Origin: Gammaproteobacteria bacterium
Lineage (GTDB): Bacteria; Pseudomonadota; Gammaproteobacteria; Ga0077536
Reading direction: 5' to 3'
Length of the DNA: 64,000 bases
Assembly (NCBI GenBank): GCA_021773835.1
Contig: JAJFJQ010000071.1
Coordinates: forward strand, 1-64,000
Shown here: positions 1 to 7,576 of the stretch, one piece after another
Position numbering within the stretch: position 1 is the first letter of the stretch
Layout of the letters: every line of letters begins with the position of its first letter
Translations under genes and position numbers: made by a program
Notes under the pieces: generated by a model
The model's database searches: none
The model's input: only the letters and a program-made list of their open reading frames with translations
What the model was told of the DNA's origin: nothing

Positions 1-19
1 CGCGCTGAAGCGATTAGGA

Positions 20-151
20 CGACCGTAGGTCGCCGCGCAGCGGTGATAAAAGCGAGGCTTCGCTTTTTCATCACAATCTCGCGGAGCGAGATTGGACGCC
101 AGAGCGAAGCGGCGGCGCCCCGAAGGGGTAAGCAAACGATACTTCGTTTGC
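20..151. repeat. Tandem array of short perfect hairpins, mostly with GNA loops
   Basis: Seven stem-loops follow one another in about 130 bases: 20-32 (5-bp stem, loop GTA), 33-43 (4 bp, GCA), 48-67 (8 bp, GGCT), 74-94 (9 bp, GGA), 104-110 (GC-GAA-GC), 118-128 (4 bp, GAA) and 132-151 (8 bp, TACT). All stems are perfect. Five loops are GNA triloops, and all four possible GNA loops occur. d(GCGAAGC) is an established, unusually stable DNA minihairpin. No coding frame of note runs through the array. It lies just upstream of tRNA-Arg, and whether it continues to the left of the window is not visible. Confidence 0.75.
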
Positions 152-223
152 GCATCCATCCTTGCGTTGAAAATTAGACAAAATTCATAGGCGGCGTTGG
201 TGTAAAATCACGCTCTGAACATA

Positions 224-300
224 GCGCCCGTAGCTCAGCTGGATAGAGTACCTGGCTACGAACTAGGGGGTCGGAGGTTCGAATCCTTCCGGGCGCGCCA
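224..300 (+). tRNA. tRNA-Arg (anticodon ACG)
   Basis: A 77-nt cloverleaf ending in encoded CCA. The acceptor stem is GCGCCCG/CGGGCGC. The anticodon stem CCTGG/CTAGG encloses the loop CTACGAA, giving anticodon ACG (read as ICG for CGN arginine codons). The T loop is TTCGAAT. A terminator follows at 353. Confidence 0.97.
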
Positions 301-352
301 ATTTTGCACGGTCTGTTCCGGCCACACAGGCAACAGATCGCAACAAGAGCAT

Positions 353-374
353 AGGCCCCAAAAGGGGCCTTTTT
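353..374 (+). terminator. Rho-independent terminator of tRNA-Arg
   Basis: Perfect 7-bp stem AGGCCCC/GGGGCCT with an AAAA loop, followed directly by a T run. It lies 52 bases after the tRNA 3' end. Confidence 0.85.
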
Positions 375-454
375 AATGTGACGCGATAGCAAATGAATAT
401 TCAATCTATCTCATCGCGCCACGCCGTGCGTCCCCACCATCCACCGAGATCACC

Positions 455-2539
455 ATGACGTACCGCATTTCCATCGATACAGGCGGCACCTTCACCGATG
501 CGGTTGTCGCCGATCCCACCGGCATACTCGCGATAGGCAAGGCGCTGACCGACACCGAGCGCAATTTTGTCGGGGTGCAAAACGCAATCAGTGACGCCGC
601 GGGGCAGCTCGGTCGTTCGATGCACGATCTCCTCGTCGAAACGGACGTCTTCATCTATGGCACGACCCGTGCGACCAACGCCATCGTAACGCAGCGCACC
701 GCAAAAACCGCGATGTTATTGACCGAGGGCTTCCCTGATATTCTGGTCTATCGACAAGGCGGAAAGCTGAATGCGCATCAACTGAATGTCGACTATCCGC
801 AACCTTATATACCGCGTCAACTAACCTTCGAAGTGCCAGAACGCATCGATGCCGAAGGCGCGGTCGTCACGGCGTTGGACGAAGTTCGCGTGGTCGAGGT
901 CCTCAGCAGCCTGCGCGATGATAAAATTGAGGCCGTCGCGGTCTGTCTGCTTTGGTCAATTGCCAACCCCGCGCATGAACGCCGCGTGGGTGAACTCATC
1001 GCCACGCATCTGCCCAGGCTGCCGTACACATTGTCACACGAACTCAATCCGGTCTTGCGCGAGTATCCCCGCGCCTCGTCTACTGCGATCGATGCCTCGT
1101 TAAAACCCTTGATGCAGGAGCAGCTGCGGCTGCTTGAGCAAAATCTCGCAGCGTCTGGATACAACGGCGATATTTTGGTCAGCGCCTCGGTCGGTGGCGT
1201 AATGCATGTCGAAGACATGATTGAACGCCCCATCTACCTCGTTAAGTCAGGTCCAGCCATGGCACCGATCGCTGGACTCTCCTACGCCACGATGGAGGCA
1301 TTAGGGCACGATGCCGTGGTCGTAGACACCGGTGGCACAACATTCGACGTAAGTCTGGTTCGCGATGCGCGGGTTACGCGGACACGCGAAACCTGGCTCG
1401 GTGAGATCTACACCGGACACCTGCTCGGCATGGGCTCGGTAGATATACGTTCGATCGGGGCCGGAGGTGGCTCGATCGCTTGGCTCGACCCAGGTGGCCT
1501 ATTGCGCGTTGGCCCACAAAGCGCCGGTGCACGGCCCGGCCCCGCATGCTACGGGCTCGGCGGTGACGCGCCGACGGTCACCGACGCCGCACTAGTCCTT
1601 GGATATTTGAATCCGCAACACTTTCTAGGCGGCAAGATGGCGTTGGATGCAGATGCGGCCGAGCGCGTGCTGGAGCCTGTCGCGGCACAGCTCGGCAAGT
1701 CTATTGTCGACACGGCGCTCGCTATCATCGCCGTAGCCAATGAGAACATGATTAAATCGATCCAGGAAATCACCGTTAAGGAAGGTATCAATCCTGCAGA
1801 TTCCGTATTAGTTGCTGGCGGCGGTGCAGCCGGTCTTAATATCGTTCCCATTGCGCACGCTCTTGGCATGCAACGGGTGCTTATTCCGCGAACGGCGGGC
1901 GCCCTCAGTGCATGCGGCGCACATTTTTCTGACATCGTACGTGAGTTCAACGCCAGCCGGTTCGCCTCTACCGCGAATTTTGATTATGACGCCGTCAATG
2001 ACACGCTCGCTAGTTTGGAGGCACAACTCGACAGTTTTGCCGCCACACTCGAACAGCGCGGTTTGCGGGAATTTCACAAATCGATGTCGGTTGAGGCGCG
2101 CTACGCCGGCCAGATTTGGGAATTGGAGCTGACCCTGCGCGGCTCACGTGTAGCGGACAGCGACGCGCTCCAGACATTAATTGAAGATTTCAATGATGAG
2201 CACGAACGTGTGTTCGCAGTGCGCGACCCGGATAATCCATTGGAATGCATCAACTGGCGCGCGCACATCAGCGGACAACTGCCGCGCGGTTTACAGCAAT
2301 CCGATCGACGAACGCGCGGTGACACGTTAAGGCCTCACCATTTGCGTGACAGCCATTTTGGTCTATTAACGGCAGAGCAGGCACGCGCGGCGGTGTACTA
2401 TGGCGAAGATCTGGTTCCTGGCGATCACATCGCCGGGCCTGCGATCATCGAAGAGCCAACTACCACCATCGTGGTATATCCGGATGCAACCGCGACTGTC
2501 ACGCCCTACGGCCATTATTTGCTAGAGGTTCAAGCATGA
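455..2539 (+). CDS. hyuA: Hydantoinase/5-oxoprolinase subunit A (HyuA family)
   Basis: A 694-residue cytoplasmic protein of the N-methylhydantoinase A / 5-oxoprolinase family, which hydrolyses cyclic amides (hydantoins, 5-oxoproline) or carboxylates ketones with ATP. The N-terminus carries the family DTGGTFTD motif (about residues 8-15), and a second phosphate-binding DTGGTTFD lies near residue 290, followed by glycine-rich GAGGGSIAW. Length is normal for the subunit. The start is the ATG at 455; no strong Shine-Dalgarno sequence is visible. The stop overlaps the next gene by ATGA, so subunits A and B are translationally coupled. The substrate cannot be read from sequence; hydantoinase, oxoprolinase and acetone or acetophenone carboxylase subunits share this fold. 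Confidence 0.92.
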   Translation: MTYRISIDTGGTFTDAVVADPTGILAIGKALTDTERNFVGVQNAISDAAGQLGRSMHDLLVETDVFIYGTTRATNAIVTQRTAKTAMLLTEGFPDILVYRQGGKLNAHQLNVDYPQPYIPRQLTFEVPERIDAEGAVVTALDEVRVVEVLSSLRDDKIEAVAVCLLWSIANPAHERRVGELIATHLPRLPYTLSHELNPVLREYPRASSTAIDASLKPLMQEQLRLLEQNLAASGYNGDILVSASVGGVMHVEDMIERPIYLVKSGPAMAPIAGLSYATMEALGHDAVVVDTGGTTFDVSLVRDARVTRTRETWLGEIYTGHLLGMGSVDIRSIGAGGGSIAWLDPGGLLRVGPQSAGARPGPACYGLGGDAPTVTDAALVLGYLNPQHFLGGKMALDADAAERVLEPVAAQLGKSIVDTALAIIAVANENMIKSIQEITVKEGINPADSVLVAGGGAAGLNIVPIAHALGMQRVLIPRTAGALSACGAHFSDIVREFNASRFASTANFDYDAVNDTLASLEAQLDSFAATLEQRGLREFHKSMSVEARYAGQIWELELTLRGSRVADSDALQTLIEDFNDEHERVFAVRDPDNPLECINWRAHISGQLPRGLQQSDRRTRGDTLRPHHLRDSHFGLLTAEQARAAVYYGEDLVPGDHIAGPAIIEEPTTTIVVYPDATATVTPYGHYLLEVQA

Positions 2540-4338
2540 CCGACCGTTCAAGCGAGGACGCTTTTGACCCTATATTGCTCGCCGTATTGAGCAATCGTAT
2601 GGACGCCATCGTGCGCGAGATGACCAACACGTTGTTGCGTTCGGCGCGTTCGGCGGTTATTGCAATGTCGCGGGATTTCTCCTGTTGTCTCGTGACCGGT
2701 GAAGGCGATCTGCTGGCGACGGCAGAGGCGGCGCCGGTACATGTCTTCGGCACACACTTACAAGCACAGTCGATGGTGGATCTGCATGACGATTTGAGCG
2801 AAGGCGATGCCTTTCTGCACAACGATCCTTATCTGGGTAATACGCACCCGGCCGACCACACCATTTTGGTTCCAGTGTTCTGTGCGGGCGTACATTTATT
2901 CACTGCGGTCGCCAAGGCGCATCAAGCCGACATCGGTAACAGCATTCCCACTACCTATCACGCTGCAGCCAAGGACATCTACGAAGAAGGGGCGCTGATA
3001 TTTCCTTGCGTGCGTGTTCAGCGTGACTTCCAAAACGTAGAAGACATTATGCGCATGTGCCGTCGGCGGATCCGCGTGCCGGACCAATGGTACGGTGATT
3101 ACCTCGCTGCGATTGGTGCCGCGCGAATAGGGGAACGCAGGCTGAAGGCATTGGCCGAACAATATGGCGTCGACACACTAAAAGCTTTTATTAAGGCCTG
3201 GTTCGATTATTCCGAGCGGCGCATCGTACAAGAAATAAAACGCTTGCCCGCCGGCCGACTAGAGAACCACGCCAAACATGATCCGATTCCCGGCGTGGTA
3301 CCCGATGGTATCCCGCTGAAGGTCGTACTAGAGATCGATCCCGATAACGCGTACATCGATATCGACCTTAAAGACAATCCAGACTGTCTTCCGTGTGGCT
3401 TGAATGAGTCTGAGGCGTGTGCGATCAACAATGTAATGACCGGCGTATTCAACTGTCTGGAACCCGACATCCCCCACAACGCAGGCACCTTCCGCCGTAT
3501 TCGTGTACATCTGCGCGAAAACTGTGTCGTGGGTATTCCACGTTTCCCGCACAGTTGTTCGGTGGCGACGACGAACGTCGGTGACCGACTGGTTAACGCC
3601 ACCCAAGCGGCCTTCGCGGGTATTGGCGAGGGCTGGGGACTCGCCGAAGGTAATCCGTCGCTAACGTCCGGATGTGCAGTTGTCTCCGGAGCAGACGCTC
3701 GTCACGACAACCGCGCCTTCATCAACCAAATGTTCTTAATGGGTGGTGGCGGGCCGGCCTCCCCGATCTCCGATGGTTGGATCAATTTGTTGATTCCCGT
3801 TGGGGCCGGGTTACTGTATCGGGATAGTGTGGAGTTGGACGAACAAAAATACCCTCTACTGGTGAAGAGCTTACACCTTATCCAAGACAGTGGTGCCCCC
3901 GGCCGTTTTCGTGGTGCACCGGGCACAGAGGTCGTATACGGTCCGCGTTCGTTACCCTTGCGCGTGGTATCCGCACCAGACGCCTGGCAAACCCCGCCGC
4001 GCGGTGTACGCGGTGGCCACGACGGCACACGGTCCCAAGATCATGTGTTGCATGCAGACGGCAGCGAGGACAAGGTCGAAGGTTTCATTAACGTTGAGCT
4101 GCAACCCGGCGAGTTCATCCGCGGTCGCGACTGCGGTGGTGGTGGCTACGGCTCACCGCTGGAACGCGACCTTGATCGTGTACTACACGATGTACAGGAG
4201 CGTTGGGTGAGCGCGGAACAGGCAGAAACGACATATGGCGTGGTGCTATTGCGTGATGCTAATGGCCGGTATATCGGAGTGGATGCCGCCGCGTCGGCGC
4301 AGCGTCGACAACAAATGGCAGAAAGCGCCTCTCAATAG
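2536..4338 (+). CDS. hyuB: Hydantoinase/5-oxoprolinase subunit B (HyuB family)
   Basis: A 600-residue partner of the preceding gene, with which it shares an ATGA overlap. The family metal-site region is present: a conserved SRDFS near residue 45 and NDPYLGNTHPADH near residue 96 (the common form is NDPY-GGTH-PD). The C-terminal third contains the glycine-rich GGGGPASP and GGGGYGSP segments typical of HyuB. Together with subunit A it probably opens a cyclic amide or carboxylates a ketone in an ATP-dependent way. The substrate is unknown. Nothing in the flanks points to a hydantoin racemase or carbamoylase. Confidence 0.92.
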   Translation: MTDRSSEDAFDPILLAVLSNRMDAIVREMTNTLLRSARSAVIAMSRDFSCCLVTGEGDLLATAEAAPVHVFGTHLQAQSMVDLHDDLSEGDAFLHNDPYLGNTHPADHTILVPVFCAGVHLFTAVAKAHQADIGNSIPTTYHAAAKDIYEEGALIFPCVRVQRDFQNVEDIMRMCRRRIRVPDQWYGDYLAAIGAARIGERRLKALAEQYGVDTLKAFIKAWFDYSERRIVQEIKRLPAGRLENHAKHDPIPGVVPDGIPLKVVLEIDPDNAYIDIDLKDNPDCLPCGLNESEACAINNVMTGVFNCLEPDIPHNAGTFRRIRVHLRENCVVGIPRFPHSCSVATTNVGDRLVNATQAAFAGIGEGWGLAEGNPSLTSGCAVVSGADARHDNRAFINQMFLMGGGGPASPISDGWINLLIPVGAGLLYRDSVELDEQKYPLLVKSLHLIQDSGAPGRFRGAPGTEVVYGPRSLPLRVVSAPDAWQTPPRGVRGGHDGTRSQDHVLHADGSEDKVEGFINVELQPGEFIRGRDCGGGGYGSPLERDLDRVLHDVQERWVSAEQAETTYGVVLLRDANGRYIGVDAAASAQRRQQMAESASQ

Positions 4339-4524
4339 CACGCTATAGTTGTTCCATTGCTGGTCACGCGGGCATAGTAGCCCACCAATTATTTTTGAGG
4401 TGAAATAGTCGACGCCAATATTGCTACGCCCATTCGAATTAAAACCGCGTGCGAAATTCGTCACAGTCTGTGCCTTGCCCGCGTGCTAGTGTCACTCGAT
4501 GCATTAGTTACGGAGGACTCGCGC

Positions 4525-5943
4525 ATGGCCAGATTTTCCCTACCGTTCATCATCACATTTGTCGTTCTCCATCCGATTGTTGCTTCGGCGATCGATCACG
4601 TGGTCACTAACAATTCCGAGTTCAGTGCGGCGCTCTCGATTGCAGCTTCGGGCGATAGCGTATTGTTGGCGCCCGGAACCTATGCTGGTGGAAATTTCGC
4701 CTCAGGATTAACCGGGGTGACTATCCGCAGTCAAAGCGCGACGAGTTTGGCGGTGATCTCGGGTGGGAACGAGGGCCTGCATCTCACTGATGTGACGAAT
4801 GTAACGGTACAAGACCTGATAATCGAAAATTCGCTCTTCAACGGTATTAACATTGACGATGGCGGATCGTTCGCGTCGCCTTCGACGAACGTCACTTTGC
4901 GAAATCTAATCGTGCGCGATATTGGAGGAGGTGGTAACAACGACGGCATAAAACTTTCTGGTGTTACTGGATTTACGATCGAGCGGGTAACCGTTACAAA
5001 CTGGGGTGAGGGTGGCAGTGCGATTGACATGGTCGGCGCGCATAACGGGCTCATAGAAAATTCATCATTTCGTCACGATTCTTTGAGCGGCGGCGGTACC
5101 GGGATCCGGCCTAAAGGTGGTAGTAAAAATATCGTTATTCGTGCGAATCGGGTCGACCTTCCTGGCGGGAATGGCCGCCCTATACAGGCAGGTGGTTCAA
5201 CCGGCGCGGCGTTTTTCCGCTTTATTGATGGTGATAGCGGGTATGAAGCGGATAACATCACAGTTGAAGGCAACGTTATCTTGGGTGGAATCACCGGTGC
5301 GTCGTACGTCAATATCGACGGCGGAAACTTCCACCATAATGTCATTAGTCAACCGACGTCATGGGCTATCCGGATCTTGAACGAGAACACCGGTCTTGTT
5401 GAAACTCAAAACGGCGTGTTTAACGACAACGTCGTGCTGTTCGACGATGGTCTGAGCAGCAGTTTTGTGAACATAGGGCCAAATACGCAGCCGGGAACGT
5501 TTATGTTCGCACGTAACCAATGGTTCAATGTCGACGACCCCGGTTCTAGCACACCAAATCTACCATCCGTTGAAACCGGCGGCATCATCGGAATCGACCC
5601 CGGAATCGACTTGAGCGGTGTCGTAGATTGGGATTTCGACTGGGGGCTTTGGTTAGTCAACGCCAACGACGCGTCGAATAATTTTATTGTTACGGAGCCG
5701 GCAGGTTTTCTGTTGGCAGTTCCGGGTGTTGGCGCTGAATTCGATCCGTTGCTCGGAAATCCCCTGATCGGTGCGTGGACATTAAGCGCGCTGACGGGCA
5801 CCAGCATTGATCTGGCTGCATTTTCTCAAGCAATATTGATAGCGGTGCCAGTGCCCCCCGCGATTTGGTTTGGGATCACGGGGGTGTTGATGTTATCTAG
5901 AGTCGCGCGGCGACCGACCGGACGACTGGGTAGCGAGTATTAG
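4525..5943 (+). CDS. Secreted right-handed beta-helix protein with PEP-CTERM-like (VPxPP) sorting tail
   Basis: A 472-residue exported protein. I place the start at ATG 4525, not the GTG at 4483, because GGAGGA lies 8 bases before it and the N-terminus then becomes a clean signal peptide (cleavage likely after VASA). Residues of about 30-400 are a repetitive Asn/Gly/Ile/Val-rich pectate-lyase-like beta-helix (motifs such as NVTVQDLIIENS and NITVEGNVI). The tail from residue 441 reads VPVPPAIWFG, then a hydrophobic stretch and an Arg-rich end, the layout of the VPLPA/PEP-CTERM signals recognised by exosortases. The likely role is an exopolysaccharide-associated surface or secreted protein, possibly polysaccharide-active. 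No catalytic residues can be assigned. Confidence 0.85.
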   Translation: MARFSLPFIITFVVLHPIVASAIDHVVTNNSEFSAALSIAASGDSVLLAPGTYAGGNFASGLTGVTIRSQSATSLAVISGGNEGLHLTDVTNVTVQDLIIENSLFNGINIDDGGSFASPSTNVTLRNLIVRDIGGGGNNDGIKLSGVTGFTIERVTVTNWGEGGSAIDMVGAHNGLIENSSFRHDSLSGGGTGIRPKGGSKNIVIRANRVDLPGGNGRPIQAGGSTGAAFFRFIDGDSGYEADNITVEGNVILGGITGASYVNIDGGNFHHNVISQPTSWAIRILNENTGLVETQNGVFNDNVVLFDDGLSSSFVNIGPNTQPGTFMFARNQWFNVDDPGSSTPNLPSVETGGIIGIDPGIDLSGVVDWDFDWGLWLVNANDASNNFIVTEPAGFLLAVPGVGAEFDPLLGNPLIGAWTLSALTGTSIDLAAFSQAILIAVPVPPAIWFGITGVLMLSRVARRPTGRLGSEY

Positions 5944-6342
5944 TCAATCAACTCTAGCCCCGATCACCGCGTGTGCCTCAATCTCGATCAACCATTCCGG
6001 GTGAAGTAAGGCCGCAACGACCACTGCGCTCGTTACTGGTTTTGAATTGCGGAAGATGTCCCCGTGGATCTGGGCTACTACATCGGCGTCGGCAGCATCT
6101 ACAAGAAATACTCGAGTGAGAACGACCTCCTCGAGACTCGAGCCAGCCTCCTTGAGCGCGCCCTCAATCACCTCAAAACATCGCCGCGCTTGTGCCGCGG
6201 CATCACCGATACCGACGTTTTTGCCGTCGGCGCCAATCGCAGCACATCCCGCGACAAACACGTGATCGTTAGAGCGCACTGCGCGAGAGAATCCCATCGC
6301 ATCAGCATAAGGGCTTACTGCTGAGACATTTTGTCGAGCCAT
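5944..6342 (-). CDS. RidA (YjgF/YER057c/UK114) family protein lacking the catalytic arginine
   Basis: A 132-residue protein with the RidA fold: FVAGCAAIGADG near residue 30, EEVVLTRVFLVD near 71-82 and the C-terminal EIEAHAV. In imine/enamine deaminases of the RidA subfamily a conserved arginine sits in the P-A-R-S/T segment near residue 105. Here that segment is KPVTSAVVV, with Thr104 at that place, so the arginine is missing. The protein is therefore more likely a divergent Rid subgroup with another role than a classical 2-aminoacrylate deaminase. It is convergent with the beta-helix gene, its stop codon abutting that gene's stop. Confidence 0.88.
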   Translation of the reverse strand: MARQNVSAVSPYADAMGFSRAVRSNDHVFVAGCAAIGADGKNVGIGDAAAQARRCFEVIEGALKEAGSSLEEVVLTRVFLVDAADADVVAQIHGDIFRNSKPVTSAVVVAALLHPEWLIEIEAHAVIGARVD

Positions 6343-6541
6343 ATTTCATTTCTCCAATCAATGTTGTTTGTTCGTTGTGCCGTAACGCCAGGCTGTTGCT
6401 ACTTACCCAAGTGTAAGAACCTTAGGCGATATGCTTACGGTAGCCTGAGCATGCTCCCGGGACAAACAGTGTCCATCGTATTTGCAATACACGCTAGCAG
6501 CATTGAGCCCGATAAGTACTTTGTTTGAACTAGCTTTTATA

Positions 6542-6559
6542 TATTAGAAATATCTTATA
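6542..6559 (+). promoter_or_regulatory. Predicted operator (site 1) of the sulfur regulon, overlapping the promoter of the YeeE/SulP operon
   Basis: TATTAG-AAATAT-CTTATA, an inverted repeat with 6-base arms, 6-base spacer and one mismatch. It is followed by TATAATTGC, also shared with the copy upstream of the sHdr operon. The TATAAT at 6558-6563 is a candidate -10 box, 65 bases before the start codon at 6628. Sites 2 (19868) and 3 (26558) have the same architecture. The rest of 6343-6627 shows no gene. Confidence 0.7.
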
Positions 6560-6627
6560 TAATTGCCGCGCAATCTAGCAACATAGACTGACGGATCTGT
6601 CGGCATGGCCAATTCCTAGGAGATTTG

Positions 6628-7059
6628 ATGGAAAATTTTACCCCCTTCTCGGCGCTACTCGGCGGCGTGTTACTTGGTACCTCGGCCACACTTTTACTGT
6701 GGATGAATGGTCAAATAGCCGGCATTAGCGGCATCTTTCGGGGCGCAATCAAGATGCGCGCACCCGACCGACTGTGGCGCATACTGTTTCTAGTAGGCTT
6801 GGTTTGCGGGGGTGCATTATGGTGGCAGCTTATGGGGCCAAGCTTCATCCCTCGTGACGATTTTCCATTGCCCTTGCTCATTATTGCCGGGATCCTGGTC
6901 GGTTTCGGTAGCCGAATAGGAAACGGGTGCACGAGCGGTCACGGGGTATGCGGTCTCGGTAGAACTTCTGGTCGTTCGGCGGCGTCCACGGCAACGTTTT
7001 TTTCTATCGCACTGGCGACAACGTTCATCGTTCGGCACCTGCTTGGGGGCATATCGTGA
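6628..7059 (+). CDS. YeeE/YedE-family sulfur transporter, first half (PmpA-like)
   Basis: A 143-residue integral membrane protein with about four hydrophobic segments. It matches the N-terminal half of YeeE/YedE (TsuA-type thiosulfate importers), including the signature GNGCTSGHGVCGLGR near residues 98-112, whose cysteines are the family's transport cysteines. The start is ATG 6628 with GGAG five bases upstream; an in-frame TTG just before it is not needed. The stop overlaps the next gene by GTGA. YeeE is a single protein in many bacteria; here it is split into two coupled half-size proteins. The shared operator with the sHdr operon suggests import of thiosulfate or another sulfur species for oxidation. 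Confidence 0.87.
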   Translation: MENFTPFSALLGGVLLGTSATLLLWMNGQIAGISGIFRGAIKMRAPDRLWRILFLVGLVCGGALWWQLMGPSFIPRDDFPLPLLIIAGILVGFGSRIGNGCTSGHGVCGLGRTSGRSAASTATFFSIALATTFIVRHLLGGIS

Positions 7060-7493
7060 AACGACAAATCGTTGCACTACTGACCGGTATTCTGTTTGGC
7101 ATTGGTCTGTCTATATCGCAAATGGTCAATCCTGAAAAGGTGCTCGCATTTCTGGACATCGTAGGAAACTGGGATCCGAGTCTTGCGCTCGTTATGGGCG
7201 GTGCCGTAGGCGTAACCTTGTTGACCTTTCGGCGTGTATTACGGTTGCCGAAACCGCTTTTTGCCAGTCGCTTTGAAGTTCCTGGGACTGATGGGATCGA
7301 CGCCCAGCTGTTAACCGGTGCCGCAATTTTCGGCGTTGGTTGGGGGATCTCCGGCTACTGTCCCGGACCAGCCATCGCGTCGCTGACATTTGGATCGGCG
7401 GAACCGGCGATATTCATCGTAGCGTTTATCATCGGTAACGCTATCGCTATCCGTTGGCAGGCAATCAATAGCGAGCTAATTGCACAACATTAA
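7056..7493 (+). CDS. YeeE/YedE-family sulfur transporter, second half (PmpB-like, DUF6691)
   Basis: A 145-residue membrane protein starting at GTG 7056, overlapping the previous stop by four bases. It carries the other YeeE signature, GWGISGYCPGPAI (around residues 99-111), with the conserved cysteine, and about four membrane segments. With the preceding gene it should rebuild a complete YeeE-like channel in the inner membrane. The substrate is probably thiosulfate or a related sulfur anion (family knowledge plus context). A SulP permease follows after 83 bases on the same strand, probably in the same transcript. Confidence 0.87.
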   Translation: MKRQIVALLTGILFGIGLSISQMVNPEKVLAFLDIVGNWDPSLALVMGGAVGVTLLTFRRVLRLPKPLFASRFEVPGTDGIDAQLLTGAAIFGVGWGISGYCPGPAIASLTFGSAEPAIFIVAFIIGNAIAIRWQAINSELIAQH

Positions 7494-7576
7494 CTTCAGT
7501 GCATTTTAAGTTTCGACATGCTTAGCACGGGTGCGTTTCTAGCGGCGAATGTTGTCGTTGAGCAATCGGTAGGATC

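Noticed and set aside
174-404. Minus-strand frame of 76 aa covering the tRNA-Arg gene
   Set aside because: It is the well-known false frame produced by reading a tRNA antisense (RIRTSDPLVRSQVLYPAEL-like peptide); the tRNA explains the sequence.
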